From contig NZ_CP118753.2 in the NCBI RefSeq assembly GCF_034480035.2, positions 1,769,426 through 1,833,425 on the forward strand: a DNA stretch of 64,000 nt, given 5' to 3'. Of the stretch, positions 56,701-64,000 are shown piece by piece (within the stretch, counting starts at the first letter, position 1; every line of letters starts with the position of its first letter). The notes beneath the pieces were generated by a model. The model searched no databases and was not told where the DNA came from. It worked only from the letters and a program-made list of their open reading frames with translations. The translations under genes and the position numbers were made by a program. This DNA is from Methanosphaera sp. ISO3-F5 (GTDB lineage Archaea > Methanobacteriota > Methanobacteria > Methanobacteriales > Methanobacteriaceae).

Positions 56701-59700
56701 CATTATTATCTATTTTATTATTTTCAAATATGTTGCATCCATTTATTATTAATGTTCCACCGCTTTGAAGATATATTACCCCACCAGCATTTAGAGATGT
56801 GTTATTGATGAATTTATTTTCTCCATTTATGATAATTGTACTAGGTTTATAAGAATAAATTACTGCAGTAGTTCCTCGATTATTTATAAATTCATTTTTT
56901 CCAATAATGTATAATGTTGCATTTTGATTATTAATAAATCCGTAATTATTTCTATCACCTTGTTCTATATTGTTTTCATATTTTGCTTCTCCATTTAGTG
57001 TTAATGTACCATTGTTACATATGGCAGTGTTTTTGCTGTTTTTTATTGAAACATTATTTAAGGTAATATCGTATCCTTGTGCAATAGTAAATAGGTGTGG
57101 TACATTTGAAGCATCAAATGTTACAGTACCGGTATATGATGTAATGTTGAAGGTATTTACTGAAGCTTTTGTTGTTAAATCATTTATGTCTATTTGGTTT
57201 ATTGCATAGTAAATTCCATCACTACCGTGTAATAAGTATATTACTCCATTGTTTGCTACTTTACTTATTGCATCTTCTATTGTTGTTGGATTGTCTATTG
57301 TTCCTTCTTGAGCTTCGAATATGTCTGGGCTTACATAAACTTCACGTGAAGTTGTTGTAATTGATACTGTGCTTGTTTTGTTATTGTAGGTTGCTGTTGT
57401 GTTGTAAGTTATTTTGAAATCTTTTTGTCCAATGTGTTTTAAGATGTTTGTGTTTAGTGTTGTTATTCCATTTTTTGTAGTGTTTTGTGCGATTATATTA
57501 TTGTTTTCATCATATAGTGTTACTATTCCTCCATCACTTACTGGATTGTTTTCTTTGTCTGTTACTTGTATGTTGAAACTTGTTGATTCTCCGTTAATTG
57601 CATTGATTGGTTCAGTTTTTATTAGAACATTTAGTAGTTCTCCATTTTGAACGTCTAATTCAATTTTATTGGATATTATGTTGGATTCGCTTGTTTTTAC
57701 GTATATTGTAACTTCATCTGCTACTTTTAATGTGGTTGTGTATTGTGGTGTATTTTTTGTTATTTGAATGTCTTTTTCATCGTTGATATAACCGTATATC
57801 TCCATTTTATCTAATAAGTCTGAATCATAGAATGTTGGATTTTTAAGGGTTATTTCTCCTACATTAACTGTTAATGTATCTCCTAGTTTTATTGGACTTG
57901 TGTATGGTTCTAAACTTATTGTTGGGATGTTTATTCCAATTGTTGTATTAATGTATGTATTGTTTTTGATAGTTACTAAATCAGGGTTAATTACATATAT
58001 TGTTTCGGTTGGACTAGTGTTATTAATAAAGGTATTATTTATTACAGTACCATTATTAATTATTCCTATTGCAGCTCCTTTACTTGTTGCACTGCAACCA
58101 ATGAATGAATTGTTTAATATTGTAATATTTGTTCCCTCAATTAAACCATTACTTGAAGTAGCATTGAAGTGACAGTTTATAAATTGTGAATTGTTTATGA
58201 AACCATTATTTGAGTAGATTATACTTAACACACAGTTGATGTTTTCGAAAATATTATTATTATTAATTTTTACATTTCCACCAATTAGTCTACTACTGCG
58301 GATGTTCTTGAAAGTATTATTCTCATCAATAACTAATTCTCCATAATTTTGTATATCATATCCATCTACTGAGTTGATGTTTTGTATTGTTGTGTGGTTT
58401 AATGTTAATTTACCATTCACTGTTATTATATTTGGAGATGTAGGAGATACTCTATAACTACCTTTACCTCTTGTGAATGTGACTTTTTCTATTAAAATAT
58501 CATATCCCTGTGCTATATCGAGAATGTATCCTTTGTTTTGTCCATCCAGTATTGCATTTTCACCACTAATTATGAATTTGTTAGCATTTGGTGTGGATGT
58601 TTGGTTAATAATTATTTGATTGTCAAGTAAGTATTTTCCAGGTAATAATAGGATTGTTTTATCGTTTTTTATTATGTTTAATGCATTAGTGATTGTTGTT
58701 GGTTTATCCATTGTTCCGAAGTCTGCACTGGTTACAGTAGGACTTACAAATATTTTGTCAGAAATAACTAGTAAGTTGTTTTTTGTTTGGTTAATGTATT
58801 TATTATTTGTGTCATTGAATGTTGTAGTTAGTGTGTATTCACCTAATGCTTTATTAGGTAAGGTAAATGTTGCTTGTGAATTTTCCACGTTTACTGTTGC
58901 AATTAATTCATTGTTTATATAATAGGATACTGTTGCATCTGTTACTGGTAGTCCAAATTCATCTATTAGTGTTGTTGTTATCTCATCATTTCCTAATGCA
59001 AGTATGTCATTTGTATTCATTGTAATAGCTCTTGGAGTGTCATATCTTACATCCACTGTTATTTCATTGGAATATTCATTCAGGAATTCAGGTCTTATTT
59101 TTGTCGTTACTTCTATAGGTATTTCAGTATTTATTGAGTATTTATTTTCTGTAGTGCTTTTGGTGTTAACATCGTTTTCATATATTAGATAATTAATGTT
59201 TTCTAATATGTTTGAATCATAGTATGTTGGATTTGTTAGTGTTATCTGGTTTATTTGTATGTTGCATGTGTCGTTTACGTTGATTTGTTCCGTGTTTTCC
59301 CTGTTGATTTTTATTGTATTTGTTTTTATACTACAATTTGTGTATTGGTTATTTTTCAGATTTTTGTTTCCAGTATTGTTTAAGTATAATGTTTCATCAC
59401 TACTTTGGATATTGATGAAATTATTGTTTATTAAATTTATGTTTCCTGTTCCAGTTATGTAAATTGCACCACCTTTATCGGCAATACTGTTTGTAAAAGT
59501 ACAATCAATAACTGATAAGTTAGAAGCTGTACTGATAAATCCACCATTTACTCCTTTTCCATTAATGAAATTAATATTGTTAATATTAATATTATATCCT
59601 TCGGAAATATTAAATACACAATTTCTGTTTAATCCGTTCATTGTAGGGTTGAAAGTAAATCCGGTAATTGAAAATGTTTTAACATCTGATTTTAAAGTGT

Positions 59701-61414
59701 CAGGGTTAATATTTATTGTACCATAGGAGTAACTTCCTTGTAGTAATATTATTGTACCGTTTTCTTCTACTTTTGTTAATGCATCAAATATTGTTGTTGG
59801 ATCATCAAGTGTACCACTTCTAGGGGTTCTTACAGTTGATTTAATATATATCGGTTTTTCAGGTTCTTTGGGTAAGTTATCCCTTACATTGGTAGAACTC
59901 CCTGCTGATGCATCACCGAAGGTATCCCTTGCAACAAGATAGTTATTAGTTACAGTACTATTCTCACGTGCGTATACGGTAAAAGAATCGTTTGTAACAA
60001 TATAATTATTTTCAACAGTTAAATTAGAACCGCTAATACATATATCAAATTCATTACCTCTAATTATTGCATTATTAAACTTCAAAGACGATAAACAATT
60101 ATGAATTTTATTATTTGAAATGTACATATTATGATTTTTAACCTTTGATTCAATAGACCTCCATGATATTGATTCTGATGTCACAAGATTAGTAATTATA
60201 GGTTTAGCATCAAGGAAGGTGTTACCCGTAATATTGAAAGAATAATCTCCATCAGTTAAATCTGTTAGGAGTACTCCTGTAGAATTTATGAATTTACTAC
60301 CAACAAGAGTTAAATTTCCGCTTTTGATATTAATATCACTTTGATCATTGTTAATAAAAGTACAGTTAAAAACTTGTGTAGATGTATTTACATTATATCG
60401 GAGGTAATAATCTGCTTCTCCTGAATTAGCAGCTATTCCAGTTCCATACAAATAAGCACTTTGACCATCATAACCTATACCATTTTGTAATGTACAATTT
60501 ATAACTGTTAAATTGTTATCATTAAGTATGGTTCCCCATCTTGCATAATTACTATCGAATAATGAATTAAAGATTATTGATGTTCCCTTGTTGTATATGA
60601 TTCCGTCGTTTCCAGTACTGCTACTTTTACGACATCCTTCAAATACTGAATTGTTTACAAGTAATGTAGAATTTGCATTGTTTCTTACTGCACTTCCAAC
60701 TCCACCATGGTTTCTATAGAAGTAAATATTATCTATTGTGAGGTTTCCATAATTATCAATATTTGCTATTGGATATTTCCTTATACTATCTCCACCATCT
60801 ACTCCAGGAGCCCAAGCATTTTGAACTGTAAAATTTGATATTTTGATGTTTCCTTTTCCTGTTGTGATGTTCATGAACCAGTTACCTGAATCATTCACAT
60901 AAGGTGCCCATATATCACTTGAATCCCAATGAAATTGAGTTATATCAATATCGTATTTTGCTTCACCATCAATAACTGTTTTATTTATACCTGCACCTAT
61001 AAAGTTAATTTTGTTGTTACCATTAACTGTTAGGTTAGTGTTTTTTAGTCCTTTGTATGTTCCTTCAGCAATGTGTATGTTATATGTGGCATCGCTGCCT
61101 GTTTTGTCTATTGCTGTTTGTATTGTTTTGAAAGGACTTTCTTGTGTACCAGTGTTTGTGTCTAGTCCACTCGTGTCTGAAACGTAATAATCTTTTGTTT
61201 GCCCTTCTGTTTTAAGACTTTTATTATGATTATTATTTTGTTTTTCTATTTTTTTGGCTTCTGTACTTGTTGCTACTTTTTCTACCGTGTGTGTTGTTTG
61301 TTCTAGTGTGTCTGTGTTTGTGTGTGTTGTTGTGTTGTCACTAGCACTTGCAACACTTATTGTTAGAAAGAGTAGTGTTATTAGTACTATGAAGTATTTC
61401 ATTTTACTCTTCAT
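53714..61414 (-). CDS. Giant adhesin-like protein with coiled-coil stalk
   Basis: 2566 residues. Signal peptide MKYFIVLITLLFLTISVASA, then three beta-helix blocks each opened by a Y-V-S-x-x-G-x-D/T-x-x-x-G-T...PT-I segment (near 80, 530, 900, 1430), with Ig-like linkers. Residues ~2005-2185 are a pure heptad coiled coil (LNKQLADANKKIDTLTKQN and similar). The C-terminal ~370 residues are four Ig-like repeats of ~92 residues (KVTVTGKVTDKNGKAL type). Presumed wall-attached adhesin; ligand unknown. The coding strand is Asn/Thr rich. Single gene, own spacers on both sides. Confidence 0.88.
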   Translation of the reverse strand: MKSKMKYFIVLITLLFLTISVASASDNTTTHTNTDTLEQTTHTVEKVATSTEAKKIEKQNNNHNKSLKTEGQTKDYYVSDTSGLDTNTGTQESPFKTIQTAIDKTGSDATYNIHIAEGTYKGLKNTNLTVNGNNKINFIGAGINKTVIDGEAKYDIDITQFHWDSSDIWAPYVNDSGNWFMNITTGKGNIKISNFTVQNAWAPGVDGGDSIRKYPIANIDNYGNLTIDNIYFYRNHGGVGSAVRNNANSTLLVNNSVFEGCRKSSSTGNDGIIYNKGTSIIFNSLFDSNYARWGTILNDNNLTVINCTLQNGIGYDGQSAYLYGTGIAANSGEADYYLRYNVNTSTQVFNCTFINNDQSDINIKSGNLTLVGSKFINSTGVLLTDLTDGDYSFNITGNTFLDAKPIITNLVTSESISWRSIESKVKNHNMYISNNKIHNCLSSLKFNNAIIRGNEFDICISGSNLTVENNYIVTNDSFTVYARENSTVTNNYLVARDTFGDASAGSSTNVRDNLPKEPEKPIYIKSTVRTPRSGTLDDPTTIFDALTKVEENGTIILLQGSYSYGTININPDTLKSDVKTFSITGFTFNPTMNGLNRNCVFNISEGYNININNINFINGKGVNGGFISTASNLSVIDCTFTNSIADKGGAIYITGTGNINLINNNFINIQSSDETLYLNNTGNKNLKNNQYTNCSIKTNTIKINRENTEQINVNDTCNIQINQITLTNPTYYDSNILENINYLIYENDVNTKSTTENKYSINTEIPIEVTTKIRPEFLNEYSNEITVDVRYDTPRAITMNTNDILALGNDEITTTLIDEFGLPVTDATVSYYINNELIATVNVENSQATFTLPNKALGEYTLTTTFNDTNNKYINQTKNNLLVISDKIFVSPTVTSADFGTMDKPTTITNALNIIKNDKTILLLPGKYLLDNQIIINQTSTPNANKFIISGENAILDGQNKGYILDIAQGYDILIEKVTFTRGKGSYRVSPTSPNIITVNGKLTLNHTTIQNINSVDGYDIQNYGELVIDENNTFKNIRSSRLIGGNVKINNNNIFENINCVLSIIYSNNGFINNSQFINCHFNATSSNGLIEGTNITILNNSFIGCSATSKGAAIGIINNGTVINNTFINNTSPTETIYVINPDLVTIKNNTYINTTIGINIPTISLEPYTSPIKLGDTLTVNVGEITLKNPTFYDSDLLDKMEIYGYINDEKDIQITKNTPQYTTTLKVADEVTIYVKTSESNIISNKIELDVQNGELLNVLIKTEPINAINGESTSFNIQVTDKENNPVSDGGIVTLYDENNNIIAQNTTKNGITTLNTNILKHIGQKDFKITYNTTATYNNKTSTVSITTTSREVYVSPDIFEAQEGTIDNPTTIEDAISKVANNGVIYLLHGSDGIYYAINQIDINDLTTKASVNTFNITSYTGTVTFDASNVPHLFTIAQGYDITLNNVSIKNSKNTAICNNGTLTLNGEAKYENNIEQGDRNNYGFINNQNATLYIIGKNEFINNRGTTAVIYSYKPSTIIINGENKFINNTSLNAGGVIYLQSGGTLIINGCNIFENNKIDNNGRAGGTGGAIAFTGQSGIMNTIIINGSNIFENNSVHGNSRCYGGALGIRANSVDINVLINGSNIFSQNKIDPGTYDITGGAIYALMNKGNLTINGTNIFDSNKAYGYGGAIYFQGLNLNITGNNQFINNENINKTTILDPITNRGIITIIPQAQSVINIDGTIFQNNTADLQGPINFVISNPNVKINIENNTIKENNGNISILYFTANNINGLEVNITNNTFQDNTAEEETIYFTQEFTRNIQDNKYINTPIGIQELTISSELENKEVQVKVMIPLNITAGLVNPTFYDENILDKLNYEVYVNNQNTINKTTNNFNIEAKYFEETQGKEEINIKYYNQTSNTIIINIKRIASNITVTSPSENTVNKTTPITIMLFDEEGNLIRNTTINMTINNKTEEVTLVNGAIVYDFTPETVGNTTIKFTFAGNDTLNPTETETTINVVADKDKIIEDLNKNLTETTEKLENTTQKAETLEKQLKDANQTINNQKTTLDNLNKTLTQTQKDLQNANKKITEQNQTINNLEKQLTDANNKINNLNKSNNDLNNKLNDANKKVDNLTNANNNLNKQLADANKKIDTLTKQNADLEKQLADLKQKVDALTKTVDTLNKTVAARDNTIKELTTKVATKITVSKINTTTYAGKVTVTGKVTDKNGKALNNMPVSIKINTGTTKAVTNANGVYTYTTSAWSVGTSNVTVSAIANDKYTTSSAKTTFKVSKAKPVLKLNSISAVKYKDKVTVTGSLMDNNNKAISGAQITLKINSKSVTVKTGKDGSFTYTTSATSMGTNNITATYNGNTKYNKVTGKTTFKVNKQNLILTVDRVASGLKFKDPLVVGGRLVDGNGKAVANTQVSLKFNGKTYKAKTDKNGYYKVTTRATTMDKNNLTVTYAGNKYYNKATAKTTFTVAKQDIVITFNTVKYSNGKVTISGTFTDRNRHALMNSLARITLNGKQGTAKTDKTGTFTYTSKASKGTYKVTLAYPGNARYNAYSKTSTVKTA

Positions 61415-61942
61415 AATAATTCACTTTTTTTTATTCAATTTTATTTTACATAATATTCAAATTATTTAGATTATTGTTAAATCTGTTTTGAATATGTTTA
61501 ATTGTTTATTTTTGGTAATTAATAAGTTTGTGGTTGTTATATTGTTTTTAGATTCTTATTTATTGGTTTTGTTTTGTATGGATGGGAGTGTTTCTTTTTT
61601 TATTTTAGTGGTTTGTTGTTTTTCTTTAATCATAAGGGGGGGGGGGCGTTTTGGTTGTTTATTTTTATTTTTCAGCGTTTTAAAGTTGTTTTTGATGTGA
61701 TTTTTTTTAGATGTTGGGGGGGGGGGTAATTTTTTAATAAGGTGATATTGGGGGTTCATAAACAATTGTCAAGAAAAAAATATTTTAAACTTGAGTTAAT
61801 GTCTCAGAAATAAAAGATTTTTAAAAGAAAAGAAAAACATATATTCAGTCCCATAAAAAAGTAATAATGCTATTTATTCAATAATTATAATAATTTAATT
61901 GTAAATGATGATTATTGTAGGATTTTACTATGGGTGTTGTTA
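61415..61942. other. 528-base gap
   Basis: Holds the adhesin promoter region, two runs of eleven G (61636-61646 and 61716-61726), and the right copy of the flanking repeat (61758-61860). The G runs fit C tracts seen after minus-strand stops, but no gene ends here. A low-complexity minus-strand frame across 61556-61765 looks spurious. Confidence 0.6.
61758..61860. repeat. Right copy of adhesin-flanking direct repeat
   Basis: ATAAACAATTGTCAAG through TCCCATAAAAAA; aligns with 52289-52354 joined to 53618-53659 with the IS removed. Confidence 0.65.
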
Positions 61943-62245
61943 ATGAATAATCGAATTCAAATTGCACATGATTTTGCAAAGGTAATTAGATCAGAATACA
62001 TTAAAGAAATTATTCTTTTTGGGTCTGTTGCTCGTGGTGATGATACTGAATATTCAGATATTGATATTTTAATCGTATCTGATTTTAAGGATATCATTGA
62101 ACCTATAGTTTCGGATGAAGTTTTTAAAATTGTTTTAGATAAAGAAGAATTTGTTTCAGCTCATATTATGTCTGAAAAAAAGTTAGAACAAATTAAAGAT
62201 TTCACGTTTTTTAAAAATATTAAAAAGGAAGGGATTATTCTTTGA
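61943..62245 (+). CDS. MNT-type nucleotidyltransferase (antitoxin)
   Basis: 100 residues. LFGSVARGDDTEYSDIDILIV near residue 27 holds the GS...D-x-D catalytic motif of minimal nucleotidyltransferases, which AMPylate HEPN toxins (MntA). A longer in-frame start at 61934 (GTG) is possible. No HEPN gene is visible on either side; the next 400 bases have no intact frame. It may be an orphan antitoxin. Confidence 0.8.
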   Translation: MNNRIQIAHDFAKVIRSEYIKEIILFGSVARGDDTEYSDIDILIVSDFKDIIEPIVSDEVFKIVLDKEEFVSAHIMSEKKLEQIKDFTFFKNIKKEGIIL

Positions 62246-62666
62246 TGAATTTGATTCATTGTTAAATTGCTATAATGTTATGGAATTAGTAAGTTGGGTT
62301 TTGAATCGGGTAAGTATAGAATTTCAATATCATATTATGCATTTTAGTGTTGGAACAGTATTATTACTTATTGGTATGTGTGGAAATTAATAAATATACT
62401 GGTTTGGTGAATAGGCTTGTAGGTTATTGTGTGAATGTTGGGGGATTTTAGTTTTGTTATTTAATAATATTTTTTAAGGGCTAAAATATTAAGAGAATAT
62501 GTTAGTTATGTATTATTTTGATGATTTTTTTTTTCTTTTGATATTATTTTTTATGTTATGTTTTTCTTCGTTATACAACTGCATAACGAACAACAAAAAT
62601 AAAAAAAGTTATTAAAAATTTAGATTATTTAAAAAAAGAAATTGAGTAAAATAAATATTTACTCAC
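62246..62666. other. 421-base gap without an intact gene
   Basis: AT-rich. A possible gene remnant is suggested only by weak codon-like patches; nothing identifiable. A HEPN partner would be expected here but is not recognisable. Confidence 0.5.
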
Positions 62667-64000
62667 CTATTTCACACTAAAACTAGACTTAACACTAGTC
62701 TTTTTATAATTAGTACTGCCTGCAAAAGTTACTGTGACAGTGTTGGTGCCTTTGGTTGTTTTGTAGTTGTATGTGTATACTCCCTGTTTATTGGTTTTTA
62801 CACTCACTGTTTTCTTGTTGATCTTGATTTTTACCAGGCTGTTCATGACTGGTGATTTGAGGTTGTCTGTTAGTTTACCTGTTATTTTTATTGTTTTGCC
62901 CTTGTTTGTAGTTGAGATTTTATTGACTGTTAGTTTGGTTGCACGTGTTACTGTTTTAAATGTGGTCTTCTTTGTCCCTGCTTTGTAGTACTTGTTTCCT
63001 GCATAGGTTACTGTTACGTTATTGGTTCCTACCTTATTGGCTGTAACCTTGAGGCTGTATATTCCTTTGCTGTTAGTTTTTACGGTGTATGTTTTCGTGT
63101 TTACTTTAACTTTTACATTACTATTTTTAATTATTGTACCTGTACTATCTGTTAGTTTACCGGTTATTGTCATGTTTTGTTTATAGGTTTTCTGTGCTAT
63201 CTTGGTTATTGTGGCTTTTGTTGTTCGTTTGGTGACTGTGAATGTTGTTTTTGCAGTGCTTGTATTATATTGTTTGTTGCCTGCAAAGGTTACTGTTATG
63301 TTATTTTTTCCCAGTGTATTTGCTGTTAAACTAACTGTGTAAATACCATTGGCATTTGTCTTATTAGAGTATTTTTTTCCGTTGATTATGATTGTTATTT
63401 TAGAGTTTATTATTTTATTTCCATCAATGTCAGTTAAATTTCCTTTTATTGTTATTTTATCTTTATATTCCTTGTTTTTTGGAGCATTAATGTTTATTTT
63501 TGTGTATGTTATTCCGTCATCAAATATATTATTTGTTATTGTAGCTGTTTCTGAACTTGTGTGTATGGTTGAACTATAACTTGAATATTCCATATTTTTA
63601 TTATTTTTTATTATTGTTTCTGTATCATTTATTATTGATTTTCCTGTTGTTTTTGCTTTGTTTTGTTTGAACGTGTTGTTTTGTATTTTCATGGTTTTGG
63701 CTTGATTATATATGGCTGATCCATTAATGGCTGTATTGTTTGTGAATATGTTTTTATTGATGTTTAAGTTATTTGATCCACAATATTTCCAATAGTCTCC
63801 GGGCCATGTTATATGTTCATATCCTCCTTCGTTGAATATTGCTCCACCATTTTCATTTGCATTGTTATTTTGGAATGTATTTTGAATTATGTTGTTGCTG
63901 CTTCCATAATTATAGATAGCTCCTCCTTCATATCCAGTATTTTTATTAAAAGTACAGTTTTTAATGGTGATGGAAGAACCATAAGCAGAAATTGCCCCAC
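62667..64000 (-). CDS. Adhesin-like protein, C-terminal part (runs off right edge)
   Basis: The frame stays open from 62667 to the window end (about 444 codons); the ATG at 63692 is internal, because the upstream codons still encode beta-helix (GGAIYNYGSS, ENGGAIFNEGG, NKNIFTNNTAINGSAIYN). The last ~290 residues are three Ig-like repeats of ~85-90 residues (ITGKLTDSTGT, ITGKLTDNLKSP). Same family as the 2566-residue adhesin but without its coiled coil in the visible part. Confidence 0.85.
   Translation of the reverse strand, partial: GAISAYGSSITIKNCTFNKNTGYEGGAIYNYGSSNNIIQNTFQNNNANENGGAIFNEGGYEHITWPGDYWKYCGSNNLNINKNIFTNNTAINGSAIYNQAKTMKIQNNTFKQNKAKTTGKSIINDTETIIKNNKNMEYSSYSSTIHTSSETATITNNIFDDGITYTKININAPKNKEYKDKITIKGNLTDIDGNKIINSKITIIINGKKYSNKTNANGIYTVSLTANTLGKNNITVTFAGNKQYNTSTAKTTFTVTKRTTKATITKIAQKTYKQNMTITGKLTDSTGTIIKNSNVKVKVNTKTYTVKTNSKGIYSLKVTANKVGTNNVTVTYAGNKYYKAGTKKTTFKTVTRATKLTVNKISTTNKGKTIKITGKLTDNLKSPVMNSLVKIKINKKTVSVKTNKQGVYTYNYKTTKGTNTVTVTFAGSTNYKKTSVKSSFSVK

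Noticed and set aside
61556-61765. Minus-strand frame of 69 codons
   Set aside because: Low-complexity Lys/Pro product read through two G11 runs; no ribosome site or family.
63692-63692. Start codon of the right-edge adhesin
   Set aside because: The reading frame is open upstream to the window edge and still encodes beta-helix repeats, so this Met is internal.

Overview
The window looks like chromosome from an AT-rich methanogenic archaeon of the Methanobacteriales, most likely Methanosphaera (for example M. stadtmanae). The evidence is archaeal topoisomerase VI, archaeal type II GAPDH, aIF1A, RIO1 kinase, a KEOPS Cgi121-like protein, pyruvoyl arginine decarboxylase, a probable coenzyme F430 synthase, (R)-citramalate synthase, and several giant secreted adhesin-like proteins built from asparagine/threonine-rich beta-helix repeats and Ig-like domains. 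The species name is inference from gene content, not from a search.

Layout. (1) 1-6.9 kb: three tandem minus-strand adhesin-like genes. The first runs off the left edge, the second ends in a hydrolase-like barrel domain, and the third has no canonical start codon. (2) 7.0-10.4 kb: a cation/Ca2+ antiporter, a LOR/SDH-type ornithine cyclodeaminase-like protein and GAPDH. (3) 10.5-11.7 kb: a Ni/Co ECF-type uptake component plus a His-rich membrane peptide, behind a sequence that closely matches the E. coli NikR operator. (4) 11.7-15.4 kb: two paralogous small membrane proteins and the topoisomerase VI A/B operon. (5) 15.7-19.8 kb: a 1390-residue glycosyltransferase/glycerophosphotransferase. (6) 20-31.9 kb: a long minus-strand run with KH protein, zinc ribbon, RIO kinase, BASS transporter, aIF1A, GfcR-like regulator, Gfo/Idh/MocA oxidoreductase, HemC, CfbE-like ligase, NAD kinase, IMPase/FBPase and a bacterial-type LonA. 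(7) 32-43.2 kb: PdaD, HisC, gamma-carbonic anhydrase, a radical SAM activase, TPR protein, and a plus-strand operon of PH-domain protein, geranylgeranyl reductase, tRNA G10 methyltransferase, CimA and Cgi121.

(8) 43.2-53.6 kb is an accessory zone. A broken archaeal ATPase gene borders two same-orientation transposase remnants that bracket a compact three-gene PIN-nuclease cassette. Then come a YkgJ-like Cys-cluster protein, a PLP enzyme and the repair protein NreA. A toxin-antitoxin graveyard follows: an HTH gene with an in-frame stop, a RelE/ParE-type toxin with an early frameshift, and an intact AbrB-type antitoxin beside a shattered VapC. It ends with a complete IS element with inverted repeats and a 10-bp target duplication. 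(9) 53.7-64 kb: a 2566-residue adhesin with a coiled-coil stalk, flanked by ~100-bp imperfect direct repeats; then a lone MNT nucleotidyltransferase antitoxin and the 3' part of another adhesin running off the right edge.

How it fits together: nickel uptake, HemC and the F430 synthase candidate serve methyl-coenzyme M reductase cofactor supply. The adhesins and the teichoic-acid-like glycosyltransferase shape the cell surface. The strongest unexplained signals are the three-gene PIN cassette inside transposase debris, two genes whose best start appears to be ATA, the NikR-like operator, tandem identical-stem hairpins near the carbonic anhydrase gene, and kilobase-scale switches of AC/GT strand bias that fall inside genes.
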